In this document: in pieces, positions 1 through 7,876 of the stretch | Numbering within the stretch: position 1 is the first letter of the stretch | How the letters are laid out: each line of letters begins with the position of its first letter | Origin: Cetobacterium sp. ZOR0034 | GTDB taxonomy: Bacteria > Fusobacteriota > Fusobacteriia > Fusobacteriales > Fusobacteriaceae | Reading direction: 5' to 3' | NCBI RefSeq assembly: GCF_000799075.1 | Contig: NZ_JTLI01000041.1 | Span: 1-32,569 of the forward strand | Length of the DNA stretch: 32,569 nt | The notes under the pieces: generated by a model | Database searches by the model: none | What the model saw: the letters and a program-made list of their open reading frames with translations, nothing else | Told to the model about the DNA's origin: nothing | Translations under genes and position numbers: made by a program

Positions 1-30
1 TCATACTGATATTATACAACGTTATGAAGG

Positions 31-75
31 GAAAAGAAAAGCAGCTCACGTCATTTTTGTGAGCTGCTATTTTTT
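31..75. terminator. Bidirectional intrinsic terminator
   Basis: A 10-bp perfect stem (AGCAGCTCAC at 40-49, GTGAGCTGCT at 59-68) with a 9-nt loop is followed on the plus strand by six T (70-75). On the minus strand it is followed by a T-rich run (complement of 31-40). It overlaps the stop codon of the minus-strand SPFH gene (67-69), so it probably ends that operon and an unseen plus-strand gene lying left of the window. Confidence 0.85.
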
Positions 76-945
76 AGCTTCGTGGAATAACTCACTTAGA
101 GTTACGATGCTTTGTAATTCACTAGGAATTATAATTTTTGTAGCTTGACCATTTGCAACCTTTTCAAAAGCTTCCATTCCTTTAAGAGTTAGAACACTCT
201 TATCAGGTGCAGCTTCTTTTATAAGTCTGATAGCTTCAGCTTGAGCTTTTTGAATACTTAAAATAGCTTCAGCTTCTCCTTCTGCTTCTCTAATAGCAGC
301 TTCTTTTTTAGCTTCTGCTCTTAAAATTGTAGACTCTTTTTCTCCTTCAGCAACAAGGATAGCCGCAGTTTTTTGTCCCTCAGCTCTAAGAATAGATTCT
401 CTTCTCTCTCTTTCAGCTTTCATCTGCTTTTCCATAGCGTCTTGAATCTCAGCTGGAGGAATGATATTTTTAAGTTCAACTCTATTAATTTTTATTCCCC
501 AAGGATCTGTAGCTTCATCTAAAATAGCTCTCATCTTAGTATTAATAGTATCTCTTGATGTAAGAGTAGCATCAAGTTCCATCTCTCCGATGATATTTCT
601 AAGAGTTGTTGCAGTTAAATTCTCAATAGCATTCAATGGATTTTCAACACCGTAAGTATATAACTTAGGATCAGTTATTTGGAAATATACAACTGAATCA
701 ATTTGCATAGTAACATTATCTTTTGTTATAACTGGTTGTGGTGGGAAATCAATAACTTGCTCTTTTAAAGATACCCTTTTAGCTACTCTATCAATAAAAG
801 GTATCAATACATTAAGACCAACGTCCCAAGTAGTAAGGTAAGCTCCAAGTCTTTCAATGACGAAAGCCTGAGATTGAGCAACAATTCTAACGTGTGTTCC
901 TATTAGAAATATCGCAATAAAGATTAAAATAAATATAAACAACAT
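67..945 (-). CDS. qmcA: SPFH/Band 7 (stomatin-like) membrane protein, QmcA type
   Basis: 292 aa. A single N-terminal membrane anchor (about residues 1-18) is followed by a prohibitin/Band 7 domain (about 20-180). The domain has the family segments 'NPLNAIENLTATTLRNIIGE' and 'DPWGIKINRVELKNI'. A long Ala/Glu-rich coiled coil (about 180-245) with repeated AEGE/AEA units follows. The length and the order of segments fit E. coli QmcA as I recall it. These proteins oligomerise in the inner membrane and organise membrane microdomains or regulate membrane proteases. The nfeD gene lies 17 nt upstream on the same strand, the usual SPFH/NfeD pair, so the two are probably co-transcribed and physically interacting. 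The molecular role in this organism is unknown. Confidence 0.9.
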   Translation of the reverse strand: MLFIFILIFIAIFLIGTHVRIVAQSQAFVIERLGAYLTTWDVGLNVLIPFIDRVAKRVSLKEQVIDFPPQPVITKDNVTMQIDSVVYFQITDPKLYTYGVENPLNAIENLTATTLRNIIGEMELDATLTSRDTINTKMRAILDEATDPWGIKINRVELKNIIPPAEIQDAMEKQMKAERERRESILRAEGQKTAAILVAEGEKESTILRAEAKKEAAIREAEGEAEAILSIQKAQAEAIRLIKEAAPDKSVLTLKGMEAFEKVANGQATKIIIPSELQSIVTLSELFHEAKK

Positions 946-962
946 AAAACCCTCCCTAAAAT

Positions 963-1370
963 CTATAATTTTTTAATTAAAAACAGTTTGTTTCCGACAA
1001 TCTTTTGAACAATAGCATTCTCTCCAATTTTAAAATCATCTGAAGATATTGCTTCCCAAATTTTTCCATCTAGATAAACTGTGTAAAAGGTTTGGTTTCC
1101 TTTTAAAGTAATATCTTCGATAGTTACTTCTTTTTCTGTGATACGGTTTAATTCTTTTGAATTGGTTTTGAAATATTTTAAAGCAATTTTTCTAACCAAG
1201 ATTAAAGAAAGAAGTGATGTACCCACAAAAATATAAAATTGATGCTCTAAAGCTAAATTATAAAATGGCATTGTTAAAAAAGCTCCAAGAGCAAACCAGA
1301 TTGAAATAAGTCCAAAAGTTAAAAGTTCAACTCCTAAAAGCACTAAGCCAGCAATAAACCATATTAGCAT
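963..1370 (-). CDS. NfeD-family membrane protein (SPFH partner)
   Basis: 135 aa. Hydrophobic N-terminal half with a first helix at about 2-22 and further helices up to about residue 65. A C-terminal beta-rich OB-fold-like domain (about 80-135) contains 'GNQTFYTVYLDGKIWEAISS'. This is the short NfeD form without the N-terminal ClpP-like protease domain. NfeD proteins assemble with SPFH proteins, and here the gene is first in a two-gene operon with the SPFH gene. The start follows AAAGGAG at suitable spacing, and an excellent promoter lies just upstream (1406-1434). The family call is secure and the cellular role is inferred. Confidence 0.88.
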   Translation of the reverse strand: MLIWFIAGLVLLGVELLTFGLISIWFALGAFLTMPFYNLALEHQFYIFVGTSLLSLILVRKIALKYFKTNSKELNRITEKEVTIEDITLKGNQTFYTVYLDGKIWEAISSDDFKIGENAIVQKIVGNKLFLIKKL

Positions 1371-1403
1371 AACGACTCCTTTCTAAAAAAAATATTCTTA
1401 GGT

Positions 1404-1434
1404 AGAGTATACTCTCAAAAATCAGGATTGTCAA
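1404..1434 (-). promoter_or_regulatory. Promoter of nfeD-SPFH operon, with palindrome on the -10 box
   Basis: On the minus strand TTGACA (1434-1429), a 17-bp spacer and TATACT (1411-1406) form a near-consensus sigma-70 promoter. The -10 box is embedded in a perfect 12-bp palindrome, AGAGTATACTCT (1404-1415), which could serve as an operator. Confidence 0.75.
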
Positions 1435-1481
1435 AATAGAAAAATAACAGGAAAAAATAACAGTTACAAAAAAGTGCGTAC

Positions 1482-1510
1482 TTGTTAAAAAAAAGTTAAT
1501 ATTTTATAAT
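1482..1510 (+). promoter_or_regulatory. Promoter of the flavin oxidoreductase gene
   Basis: TTGTTA (1482-1487), a 17-bp spacer and TATAAT (1505-1510) lie 30 bp before the start codon at 1541. Just upstream is GTTAC-N6-GT (about 1463-1475), which partly resembles the palindrome in front of the hxlR-type gene. Confidence 0.7.
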
Positions 1511-1540
1511 TCATTTGAGAGAAAAAATTTGGAGGTTGTT

Positions 1541-2650
1541 ATGAAAAGAATTTTAGACGAAACTAAATTAGGAAATTTAAAAATGAAAAATAGAATAGTA
1601 AGAGGAGCACTTTGGGAGGATTTAGCTGATGAGAAAGGGCATTTAACTTCGGAGCTAGAAGCAGTATATGAGGAGCTAGCTCAGGGTGGGGTTGGAACTA
1701 TAATTACAGGGTACGCATTTGTAACAGAAAATGAGCAGCCAAACCCAGGAATGTTAGGAATATATGATGATAAATTTATTTCAGAGTATAAAAAGTTTAC
1801 AGATAAAATTCATAGCTATGATACAAATATAATTTTACAAATATGTTATGGTGGATTTATGACTAGACATAATGTAGGAGAAAGAGTTATCTGGGGACCA
1901 TCAACAGCACAGGATGAAGTTAGTGGAACTTGGGCTCAAGAGATGACAAAAGATGAGATAAAAGAGTTGGTAAATGCATTTGGAGATGCGGCTTTAAGAG
2001 CTAAAAAATCAGGATTTGATGGAGTTGAAATTCATGGAGCACATGGATATCTATTAAGCCAATTTTTATCGCCATACTTCAATAAAAGAACAGACGAGTA
2101 TGGAGGGGATGTAGAAAATAGAGGAAGAATTATCTTAGAAGTTTATCAAAATATAAGAGAAAAAGTTGGGTCAGATTTCTCGGTTTGGATAAAATTAAAC
2201 TCAGCAGACTATATAGCTGAAGGAGGATTAACTCAAGAGGATAGTCTTTATGTAGCTAAAAAACTTTCTGAAATGGGAATAGATGCAATAGAGGTATCTG
2301 GTGGAAACGCTTCGATAAAAGAGGTTATAAAAAATAACTTAGCTCCAGCAAGAACAAAAGTTGTAGTTTCAAAAGATAATGAATCATACTTTAGAGATTA
2401 TGCTGTTAAACTAGCTGAAATGGTAGAAACTCCAGTTATTTTAATAGGTGGAAATAGAAGTGTTGATGTTATGGAAAATATTTTAAATACAAGTAAGGTT
2501 GAATACTTCTCAATGGCAAGACCTTTAACTTGTGAACCAAATCTAATTAATATTTGGAAGTCAGGAGATATGAAAAAACCAAAATGTGTATCGTGTAATC
2601 AATGCTATATGACACCAGGAAAAAGATGTATCTTTAATATAAAAAAATAA
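1541..2650 (+). CDS. NADH:flavin oxidoreductase, old yellow enzyme family
   Basis: 369 aa, a single FMN-binding TIM barrel. The family signature 'IHGAHGYLLSQFLSP' is at about 164-178, followed by 'NKRTDEYGG'. Its His pair (165/168) sits where OYE-type enzymes bind substrate and flavin. The C-terminus has four cysteines (349, 352, 355, 363; CxxCxxC-x7-C), resembling the Fe-S motif of 2,4-dienoyl-CoA/2-enoate reductases but shorter and without their second flavin domain. It probably reduces activated C=C bonds or quinone/electrophile substrates with NAD(P)H; the substrate is unknown. ATG 1541 is chosen over the in-frame TTG 1529 because GGAGG (1531-1535) lies between them. It converges with an HxlR-type regulator, which may control it. 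Confidence 0.9.
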   Translation: MKRILDETKLGNLKMKNRIVRGALWEDLADEKGHLTSELEAVYEELAQGGVGTIITGYAFVTENEQPNPGMLGIYDDKFISEYKKFTDKIHSYDTNIILQICYGGFMTRHNVGERVIWGPSTAQDEVSGTWAQEMTKDEIKELVNAFGDAALRAKKSGFDGVEIHGAHGYLLSQFLSPYFNKRTDEYGGDVENRGRIILEVYQNIREKVGSDFSVWIKLNSADYIAEGGLTQEDSLYVAKKLSEMGIDAIEVSGGNASIKEVIKNNLAPARTKVVVSKDNESYFRDYAVKLAEMVETPVILIGGNRSVDVMENILNTSKVEYFSMARPLTCEPNLINIWKSGDMKKPKCVSCNQCYMTPGKRCIFNIKK

Positions 2651-2671
2651 AAGTTTATAAAATTATAGAAT

Positions 2672-2705
2672 AAAAGGGAGTAATCTTAAATGAAATCTCC
2701 CTTTT
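2672..2705. terminator. Bidirectional intrinsic terminator
   Basis: AAAAGGGAG (2672-2680) pairs with CTCCCTTTT (2697-2705) around a 16-nt loop, with A/T tracts on both flanks. It sits between convergent genes and overlaps the stop codon of the minus-strand regulator. Confidence 0.75.
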
Positions 2706-3051
2706 AATCTATTTTTGTAGGTGTTGAAGTATATTCGAAATACTCTTTTGTCCATTGTTCAATAAGATTTAAAGCGGGAAGAAGAGCAAGCCCTTTTTCT
2801 GTTAGTTTATACTCAACCTTAGGAGGAACTTCTGGGTATACAACACGGCATATAATATTTTCCTCTTCTAAAGCTTTAAGTTGCTCTGTCAAAATCTTTT
2901 GAGTAATTCCATACACTCTTCTTTGTAACTCTAAAAATCTAACCGGTTCCTCTCTTAAATGGCAAACAATAAGAGCTTTCCATTTTCCACGAATAAATTC
3001 TAAACCTAAATCGAGTTCACAAAAAAAATCTTTATCTTTATAATGTAACAT
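2704..3051 (-). CDS. HxlR-family winged-helix transcriptional regulator
   Basis: 115 aa, entirely one HxlR winged helix. It has 'LEFIRGKWKALIVCHL' (family hallmark GGKWxxxIL), the 'RFLELQR...ITQKILTEQLKALEE' recognition region and the wing 'PPKVEYKLTEKG'. A Cys at position 11, just before the first helix, matches the position of the redox-sensing Cys in YodB/HypR-like members, so it may sense quinones, aldehydes or disulfide stress. A palindrome (3074-3088) in its own promoter region suggests autorepression. The convergent OYE-type reductase is a plausible target. Start ATG is preceded by AAGGAG. Confidence 0.9.
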   Translation of the reverse strand: MLHYKDKDFFCELDLGLEFIRGKWKALIVCHLREEPVRFLELQRRVYGITQKILTEQLKALEEENIICRVVYPEVPPKVEYKLTEKGLALLPALNLIEQWTKEYFEYTSTPTKID

Positions 3052-3073
3052 TTTATCTCCTTTGAATAATTAT

Positions 3074-3088
3074 TTACTAAAAAAGTAA
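3074..3088. promoter_or_regulatory. Candidate HxlR-type operator
   Basis: TTACT-AAAAA-AGTAA is a perfect 5-bp-arm inverted repeat lying 23 bp upstream of the regulator gene. It resembles the TACT/AGTA-type operators reported for YodB and relatives. The binding assignment is inference. Confidence 0.5.
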
Positions 3089-3188
3089 CTTTATAAGTTT
3101 AACACATTTTTTACCTTAAATAAAGATAGTTTTAACTTTGATGCGATATAATAACAGAGGATGATAAAATTACAGGAAGAGGAGAATT

Positions 3189-5042
3189 ATGTTTAGTGTA
3201 AAGAAAAGTTTAATAGGATTACTAGCATTGATAGGAGCGACAATGGTAAATGCTCAAGATGAATATAAGGTTGCATTTGTTTCAGATGTGCATTTTCATG
3301 ATGTATATGGAGATTTTAAAGGGGATTTTAAAGGGTTGAAGAGTGAGGTAACAGGGAAATATGCAACAATAAGAACAATGGATTCTCAAATGAATTCGAC
3401 AAGATTATTTAACGAAAACTATTTTGCATTTATAGCTGTTTTAGATGACTTGGTAAAAAAGGATATAAAATATATTGTTCTTCCAGGAGATTTTAGTGAT
3501 GATGGACAAGAGGTTCATATAGAAGGTTTGAAAAAGATTATGGATAACTATACTAAAAAACATGGGATAAAGTTTTATATAACATTTGGAAACCATGACC
3601 CTGTTATGCCAATGACAGTTGATAAAGGAAAGATGGATTATCTTGGAGAGAATGGAAAAGAGCAGCCTATTTTCAGTAAAAATTCAAAGATAAAAGAAAA
3701 AGATGGAATGAATCCGGTTATATTCTCAGAAGTTGTTAAAGAGCAAGGGTATGAGGATATAATGAAACAGATAAATAGTTTTGGATTAGTTCCTGAGAAA
3801 AGTGATATCTACTGGGAGACTCCGTTTTCAAAATACAGTTATGAGCAATATAGTTTTGAAAAGGCTTTAGAGGATAGCTCTTCTAAAAATAGAAAATATG
3901 AAATCTCTTATGAGGGCTCTGGAGATAAACTAGGAAATGAAAAATTTGAAATTGTTGATGGAAGCTACTTAGTTGAACCGACAAAAGGGTTGTGGCTACT
4001 TGCAATAGATTCGAATGTATATGTACCGACAGAGGATGGGAAAGGATTCACCTCAGCTTCGAATGCTGGATATAATAGAGTTTTAACACATAAAAAACAT
4101 CTTATAAATTGGGTTGAAAAAGTTGCTAAAACAGCTGAAGAAAAAGGAAAAACTTTAGTTACATTTAGTCACTATCCAATGGTAGATTTTTATAATGGTG
4201 CTTCAGAAGAGGTAGAATCTATATTTGGCACAGGTAAATTTGAATTGAGAAGAGTTCCGACAGATGAGGTTGCTAAAACTTTTGCTGACGCGGGAATAAA
4301 ATTACACTTTGGTGGCCATATGCATTTCAATGACACTGGAGTTAAAAAGAATGAAAATGGTAATTTTTTAGTAAATGTTCAAGTTCCTTCAATAGCTGCG
4401 TATATACCAGCTTACAAATTATTATCTATAGATAGTAAGGAAGGTCAAGCTTTAATACAAACAGTTAGAATAGATGAGGTTCCAAGATTTAATGAGTTGT
4501 TTGAGCACTATGAAAAAGAGTATGTTCAATTAGAAAAATCAGGAGTGAAAAATATTTGGAATAAAGATATCTTAAAATCTAAAAGTTATAAAGAGTTTGC
4601 AAATTGGCATATTCAAGAGTTAGTGAGACTTAGATTTTTACCAAAAGATTGGCCAGAGGATATTAAAGAAAATATAATGCCAATGTCAGGAAAAGATATG
4701 TTTAATCTTCTAGCAGTAGGAAATGAGAAAAGTGCAGAGAAGATTTTAAAAGAAAATGGTGTTAAAGTGAGTGATTTAGAAAAATGGAATGGAATAGATT
4801 TAGTTACAGATTTATATCGTTTTAGAAATGCTGGAAATTTAGCTTTAAGTGATGTTTCGACTCAACGTGTGAAAGAGTATAAAGTTATTTATGAGATATC
4901 TTTAAATAACAAAACTGAAGAAAATAAAGTTCCAGATAGAGTGAAAGTTTTATTTAGTATTTTAAATAGATTTATCAATGATTATCCAGATACAGACTTT
5001 ATAATCGATATGAAAACAGGGGATTTAAAAGTTAAAATATAG
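3189..5042 (+). CDS. Secreted calcineurin-like metallophosphoesterase
   Basis: 617 aa. A signal peptide (about 1-22, ending near VNA|Q) is followed by a metallophosphoesterase domain with every metal-binding motif in order: D33/H35 ('SDVHFHD'), G100-D101 ('PGDFSDDG'), N135-H136-D137 ('FGNHD'), H328 ('FSHYP') and G-H377-x-H379 ('GGHMH'). A two-metal hydrolase acting in the periplasm or at the surface on phosphoesters is therefore well supported. The substrate (nucleotide, phospholipid headgroup or other) is not evident. The segment between the third and fourth motifs is long (about 190 residues), and residues after about 430 form an unrecognised C-terminal region of about 185 aa. The gene appears monocistronic. 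A TATAAT (3147-3152) and GGAAGAGGAG precede the ATG. Confidence 0.88.
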   Translation: MFSVKKSLIGLLALIGATMVNAQDEYKVAFVSDVHFHDVYGDFKGDFKGLKSEVTGKYATIRTMDSQMNSTRLFNENYFAFIAVLDDLVKKDIKYIVLPGDFSDDGQEVHIEGLKKIMDNYTKKHGIKFYITFGNHDPVMPMTVDKGKMDYLGENGKEQPIFSKNSKIKEKDGMNPVIFSEVVKEQGYEDIMKQINSFGLVPEKSDIYWETPFSKYSYEQYSFEKALEDSSSKNRKYEISYEGSGDKLGNEKFEIVDGSYLVEPTKGLWLLAIDSNVYVPTEDGKGFTSASNAGYNRVLTHKKHLINWVEKVAKTAEEKGKTLVTFSHYPMVDFYNGASEEVESIFGTGKFELRRVPTDEVAKTFADAGIKLHFGGHMHFNDTGVKKNENGNFLVNVQVPSIAAYIPAYKLLSIDSKEGQALIQTVRIDEVPRFNELFEHYEKEYVQLEKSGVKNIWNKDILKSKSYKEFANWHIQELVRLRFLPKDWPEDIKENIMPMSGKDMFNLLAVGNEKSAEKILKENGVKVSDLEKWNGIDLVTDLYRFRNAGNLALSDVSTQRVKEYKVIYEISLNNKTEENKVPDRVKVLFSILNRFINDYPDTDFIIDMKTGDLKVKI

Positions 5043-5065
5043 AGAAAAAATTAACAAAAAAATTC

Positions 5066-5094
5066 TTGACGAGATATTTTTTTTATGATAGAAT
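5066..5094 (+). promoter_or_regulatory. Promoter of codBA leader
   Basis: TTGACG (5066-5071), a 17-bp spacer and TAGAAT (5089-5094) form a strong sigma-70-like promoter. Predicted transcription start is near 5101-5103, which puts the leader ORF and attenuator within the first about 190 nt of the transcript. Confidence 0.75.
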
Positions 5095-5129
5095 TCTTTC
5101 TAGTGTAAAAAAAGGAGGTGAAGTATAAA

Positions 5130-5267
5130 GTGAGAAAGAGGAAGAGAGAAAGTGGCGGAATAAACATATTGTTGTCGTTTTTATATTCTTTATCTATTTC
5201 ATCTTTTATATTTTCATCAAACTTTAATATATTTTATTTAAAAAATAGAGTGGTTTCTGCAGCATAG
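5130..5267 (+). CDS. 45-aa leader peptide of the codBA attenuator
   Basis: A GTG start (5130) lies 11 nt after the strong SD AAAGGAGGTG (5111-5120). It begins VRKRKRESGG, followed by a hydrophobic Ile/Leu/Phe/Ser/Tyr-rich stretch, and ends VVSAA with TAG at 5265-5267. Codons 14-37 are very U-rich (44 of 72 bases by my count). The stop codon falls in the loop of the terminator hairpin at 5241-5294. Length and geometry closely match the 44-aa pyrBI leader peptide of enterobacteria, whose translation couples RNA polymerase pausing at U-tracts to attenuation. No function of the peptide itself is implied. An in-frame GTG at 5118 overlaps the SD and is less likely. Confidence 0.7.
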   Translation: MRKRKRESGGINILLSFLYSLSISSFIFSSNFNIFYLKNRVVSAA

Positions 5268-5294
5268 GTTGCAGTGGCTATTCTATTTTTTTTT
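5241..5294 (+). terminator. Attenuator: intrinsic terminator overlapping leader ORF end
   Basis: Arms 5241-5261 and 5270-5290 pair through about 20 bp with one U-U mismatch and four G-U pairs (inner stem CTGCA/TGCAG, 8-nt loop). Nine consecutive T (5286-5294) follow. It lies between the promoter and codB, so it must be read through for codBA expression. A ribosome translating to the leader stop codon would melt the 5' arm. Confidence 0.8.
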
Positions 5295-5331
5295 AGGCAA
5301 AATCAAAGAAGACTTAATTAAGGAGAGGGAG

Positions 5332-6582
5332 ATAACTATAGCAAAAAATTATGATTCAGACTTTTCATTTGGAGCAGTAGCAGAGAGTGATAAAAGAGGG
5401 CTACTTTCAATGTTTGTAATAATGTTAGGATTTACATTCTTTTCGGCAAGTATGTGGACAGGGGGTACATTAGGAATAGGACTTACAGGAGCAGAGTTCA
5501 TACTAGCAGTACTTTTAGGAAATTTAATTCTTGGAATTTTCACTGGAGCTTTAGCTCACATTGGTGCAAAGACAGGGTTATCTACACATCTTTTAGCTAA
5601 ATACTCTTTTGGAGAGAAAGGATCATATTTAGGTTCGTTCTTACTAGCTTTAACACAAGTTGGATGGTTTGGTGTAGGAGTAGCGATGTTTGCTATACCT
5701 GTAAATAAAGTAACAGGAATAGATATGAAGCTTTTAGTTGCTGTATCGGGAGTATTGATGACATTCACAGCGTACTTTGGAATTAAGGCTGTTACAATTC
5801 TATCAGCAATTGCAGTACCAAGTATAGCAGTTTTAGGTGGAACTTCAGTAGTAAGTGCCATAAATCATGCTGGTGGATTGAAAGAAGTGATGAATATAGC
5901 TCCGATAAATTCAATAACAGTTATGACTGGAGTTGGAATGTGTATAGGTTCATTTATAAGTGGAGGAAGTTTGACAGCTGACTTTGCAAGATTCTCAAAG
6001 AATAGTAGAGTTGGAGTTATAAGTACACTTGTAGCATTTTTCCTTGGAAACTCTTTAATGTTTATATTCGGGGCTGTTGGAGGAAAAGTTTTCGGAACAG
6101 CGGATATTTCAGAAGTTATGTTCTCACAAGGGATTATAATTCCAGCAATTATCGTTTTAGGATTTAATATCTGGACAACAAATGACAATGCTCTTTACTC
6201 ATCTGGATTAGGATTCTCAAGTATCACAAAGTTACCAAAAAGTAAGATGGTTATGTTAAATGGAGTTTTAGGAACAGCATTTGCACTTCCAATTTATAAT
6301 AACTTTGTAGGATGGTTAAATCTTTTAAATACTCTTCTTCCAGGAATTGGAGCGATTATAATTTGTGATTACTTCTTTGTAAAAAAAGGTGAGTATGATA
6401 AAATAGAGAATATGGAGTTCTTAGGAGTAAATGTGATTGCGATATCAGCTTGGGTTATTGGGATAGCTGCTGCGAAATTTATTCCAGGAATAGCACCTAT
6501 AAACAGTGTTATCTTTACAATGGGAGCTTACTATGTAGGAACTAAAGTGATGGAAACAAAAAGAAGGAGTGAGGCATGTTAA
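5332..6582 (+). CDS. codB: Cytosine permease CodB
   Basis: An NCS1-family cytosine:cation symporter with about 12 TM helices that imports cytosine for CodA. It aligns almost end to end with E. coli CodB as recalled: '[18 protein letters not shown]', '[17 protein letters not shown]', '[17 protein letters not shown]', '[11 protein letters not shown]', '[11 protein letters not shown]'. The start is problematic. The upstream in-frame TTG (5269) lies inside the attenuator hairpin and adds residues homologues lack, and the next ATG (5410) would remove the conserved '[13 protein letters not shown]' lead-in. A strong SD (AAGGAG, 5320-5325) points to about 5332-5340, where only ATA codons (5332, 5338) are in frame, so the start given is provisional. 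It overlaps codA by 7 nt, implying translational coupling. Confidence 0.93.
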   Translation: MTIAKNYDSDFSFGAVAESDKRGLLSMFVIMLGFTFFSASMWTGGTLGIGLTGAEFILAVLLGNLILGIFTGALAHIGAKTGLSTHLLAKYSFGEKGSYLGSFLLALTQVGWFGVGVAMFAIPVNKVTGIDMKLLVAVSGVLMTFTAYFGIKAVTILSAIAVPSIAVLGGTSVVSAINHAGGLKEVMNIAPINSITVMTGVGMCIGSFISGGSLTADFARFSKNSRVGVISTLVAFFLGNSLMFIFGAVGGKVFGTADISEVMFSQGIIIPAIIVLGFNIWTTNDNALYSSGLGFSSITKLPKSKMVMLNGVLGTAFALPIYNNFVGWLNLLNTLLPGIGAIIICDYFFVKKGEYDKIENMEFLGVNVIAISAWVIGIAAAKFIPGIAPINSVIFTMGAYYVGTKVMETKRRSEAC

Positions 6583-7835
6583 TTAAAAACGCAAAATTAA
6601 GAGATAGAGACGAACTAGTTGATATTCTGATAGAGAATGGAAAGTTCGTTAAAATAGAAAAAAATATTGAGAGAACTAATGTTGAGGTTATAGATATAGA
6701 AGGAAACATCTTAATGGAACCTTTTGTTGAGCCACATATCCATTTAGATACTACGATGAGTGCTGGTGAACCAAGATGGAATAGAAGTGGAACGCTTTTT
6801 GAAGGAATAGAGTGTTGGGGAGAAAGAAAGGCTATGCTTAGCCATGAGGACGTAAAGAGAAGAGCTAAGAAAGCTCTAAAATGGCAAATCTCAAACGGTA
6901 TTCAATTTGTAAGAACTCATATAGATATCACAGATCCAACTCTTATGGCACTGAAGGCGATGGTAGAATTAAGAGAAGAGATGAAAGAGTTTGTGGAGAT
7001 TCAAATAGTTGCGTTCCCACAAGAGGGAATTCTTTCGTATCCAAATGGAGAGGCTCTTATGGAAGAGGCTCTAAAATGTGGAGCGGATGTTATTGGAGCT
7101 ATTCCTCACTTTGAGTATCAAAGAGATTGGGGAGTAGAATCTCTGAGAAAGATTATAAAACTTGCTCAAAAATATGATAGATTAGTTGATGTACATTGTG
7201 ATGAGATTGACGATGAGCAATCGAGATTCTTAGAGGTGTTAGCAGCTGAAGCATGGGCAGCTGGAATTGGACACAAGGTAACAGCGAGTCATACAACTGC
7301 GATGGGTTCTTACAATGACGCTTACACTTATAAGTTATTTAGACTGCTGAAGCAATCTGGAATAAATTTTGTGGCGAATCCACTTGTAAATATTCATTTA
7401 GGTGGAAGATTTGATACTTATCCAAAGAGAAGAGGAGTTACGAGAGTTAAAGAACTTTTAGAGGCGGGAATAAATGTAGCTTTTGGACATGATGATATAT
7501 TCGATCCTTGGTATCCACTAGGAAATGGGAATATGCTACAAGTTTTACACATGGGATTACATGTTTGTCATATGATGGGATATGATGAGATTTCAAAATC
7601 TCTTGATATGATATCGAAGAACTCAGCTAAAGCTCTTTGTCTTGAAGATAACTATGGTATAGAAGTTGGAAAAGCAGCTAACTTTATAGTGCTGTCTGAA
7701 AATAATGATTTTGATGCTGTGAGATTACAAGCAGCTGTAACTCACTCTGTGAGAAATGGAAAGTTGATAGCTATATCGGTTCCAAAAGTTTCTAAGTTAT
7801 TCTTAGGTGAAGAAGAGATGGTTACATTTAAATAG
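6576..7835 (+). CDS. codA: Cytosine deaminase CodA
   Basis: 419 aa, an amidohydrolase-superfamily TIM barrel that hydrolyses cytosine to uracil and ammonia in the cytoplasm, feeding pyrimidine salvage. The expected catalytic residues are present: H54/H56 ('EPHIHLD'), H207 with E210 ('[10 protein letters not shown]'), H239 ('SHTTAM') and D306 ('[15 protein letters not shown]'). They correspond to H61/H63, H214/E217, H246 and D313 of E. coli CodA. The start is ATG 6576, preceded by AAGGAG and overlapping the codB stop, so translation is probably coupled. A strong terminator follows at 7845, closing the operon. Confidence 0.95.
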   Translation: MLIKNAKLRDRDELVDILIENGKFVKIEKNIERTNVEVIDIEGNILMEPFVEPHIHLDTTMSAGEPRWNRSGTLFEGIECWGERKAMLSHEDVKRRAKKALKWQISNGIQFVRTHIDITDPTLMALKAMVELREEMKEFVEIQIVAFPQEGILSYPNGEALMEEALKCGADVIGAIPHFEYQRDWGVESLRKIIKLAQKYDRLVDVHCDEIDDEQSRFLEVLAAEAWAAGIGHKVTASHTTAMGSYNDAYTYKLFRLLKQSGINFVANPLVNIHLGGRFDTYPKRRGVTRVKELLEAGINVAFGHDDIFDPWYPLGNGNMLQVLHMGLHVCHMMGYDEISKSLDMISKNSAKALCLEDNYGIEVGKAANFIVLSENNDFDAVRLQAAVTHSVRNGKLIAISVPKVSKLFLGEEEMVTFK

Positions 7836-7844
7836 ATTTGATGA

Positions 7845-7876
7845 AAACCGTGGGTGAGAGCCTACGGTTTTTTTTG
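7845..7876 (+). terminator. Intrinsic terminator of codBA
   Basis: AAAACCGTGGGT (7845-7856) pairs with GCCTACGGTTTT (7861-7872; two G-U pairs) around GAGA, and a T8 tract (7869-7876) begins in the last four bases of the stem. Confidence 0.85.

Noticed and set aside
5349-6188. Three minus-strand ORFs (5349-5543, 5556-5861, 5865-6188) opposite codB
   Set aside because: They are antisense shadows of a highly conserved membrane protein gene, with no SD and no protein-like composition.
6881-7114. Plus-strand 77-codon ORF inside codA
   Set aside because: Out-of-frame shadow of the conserved CodA sequence.
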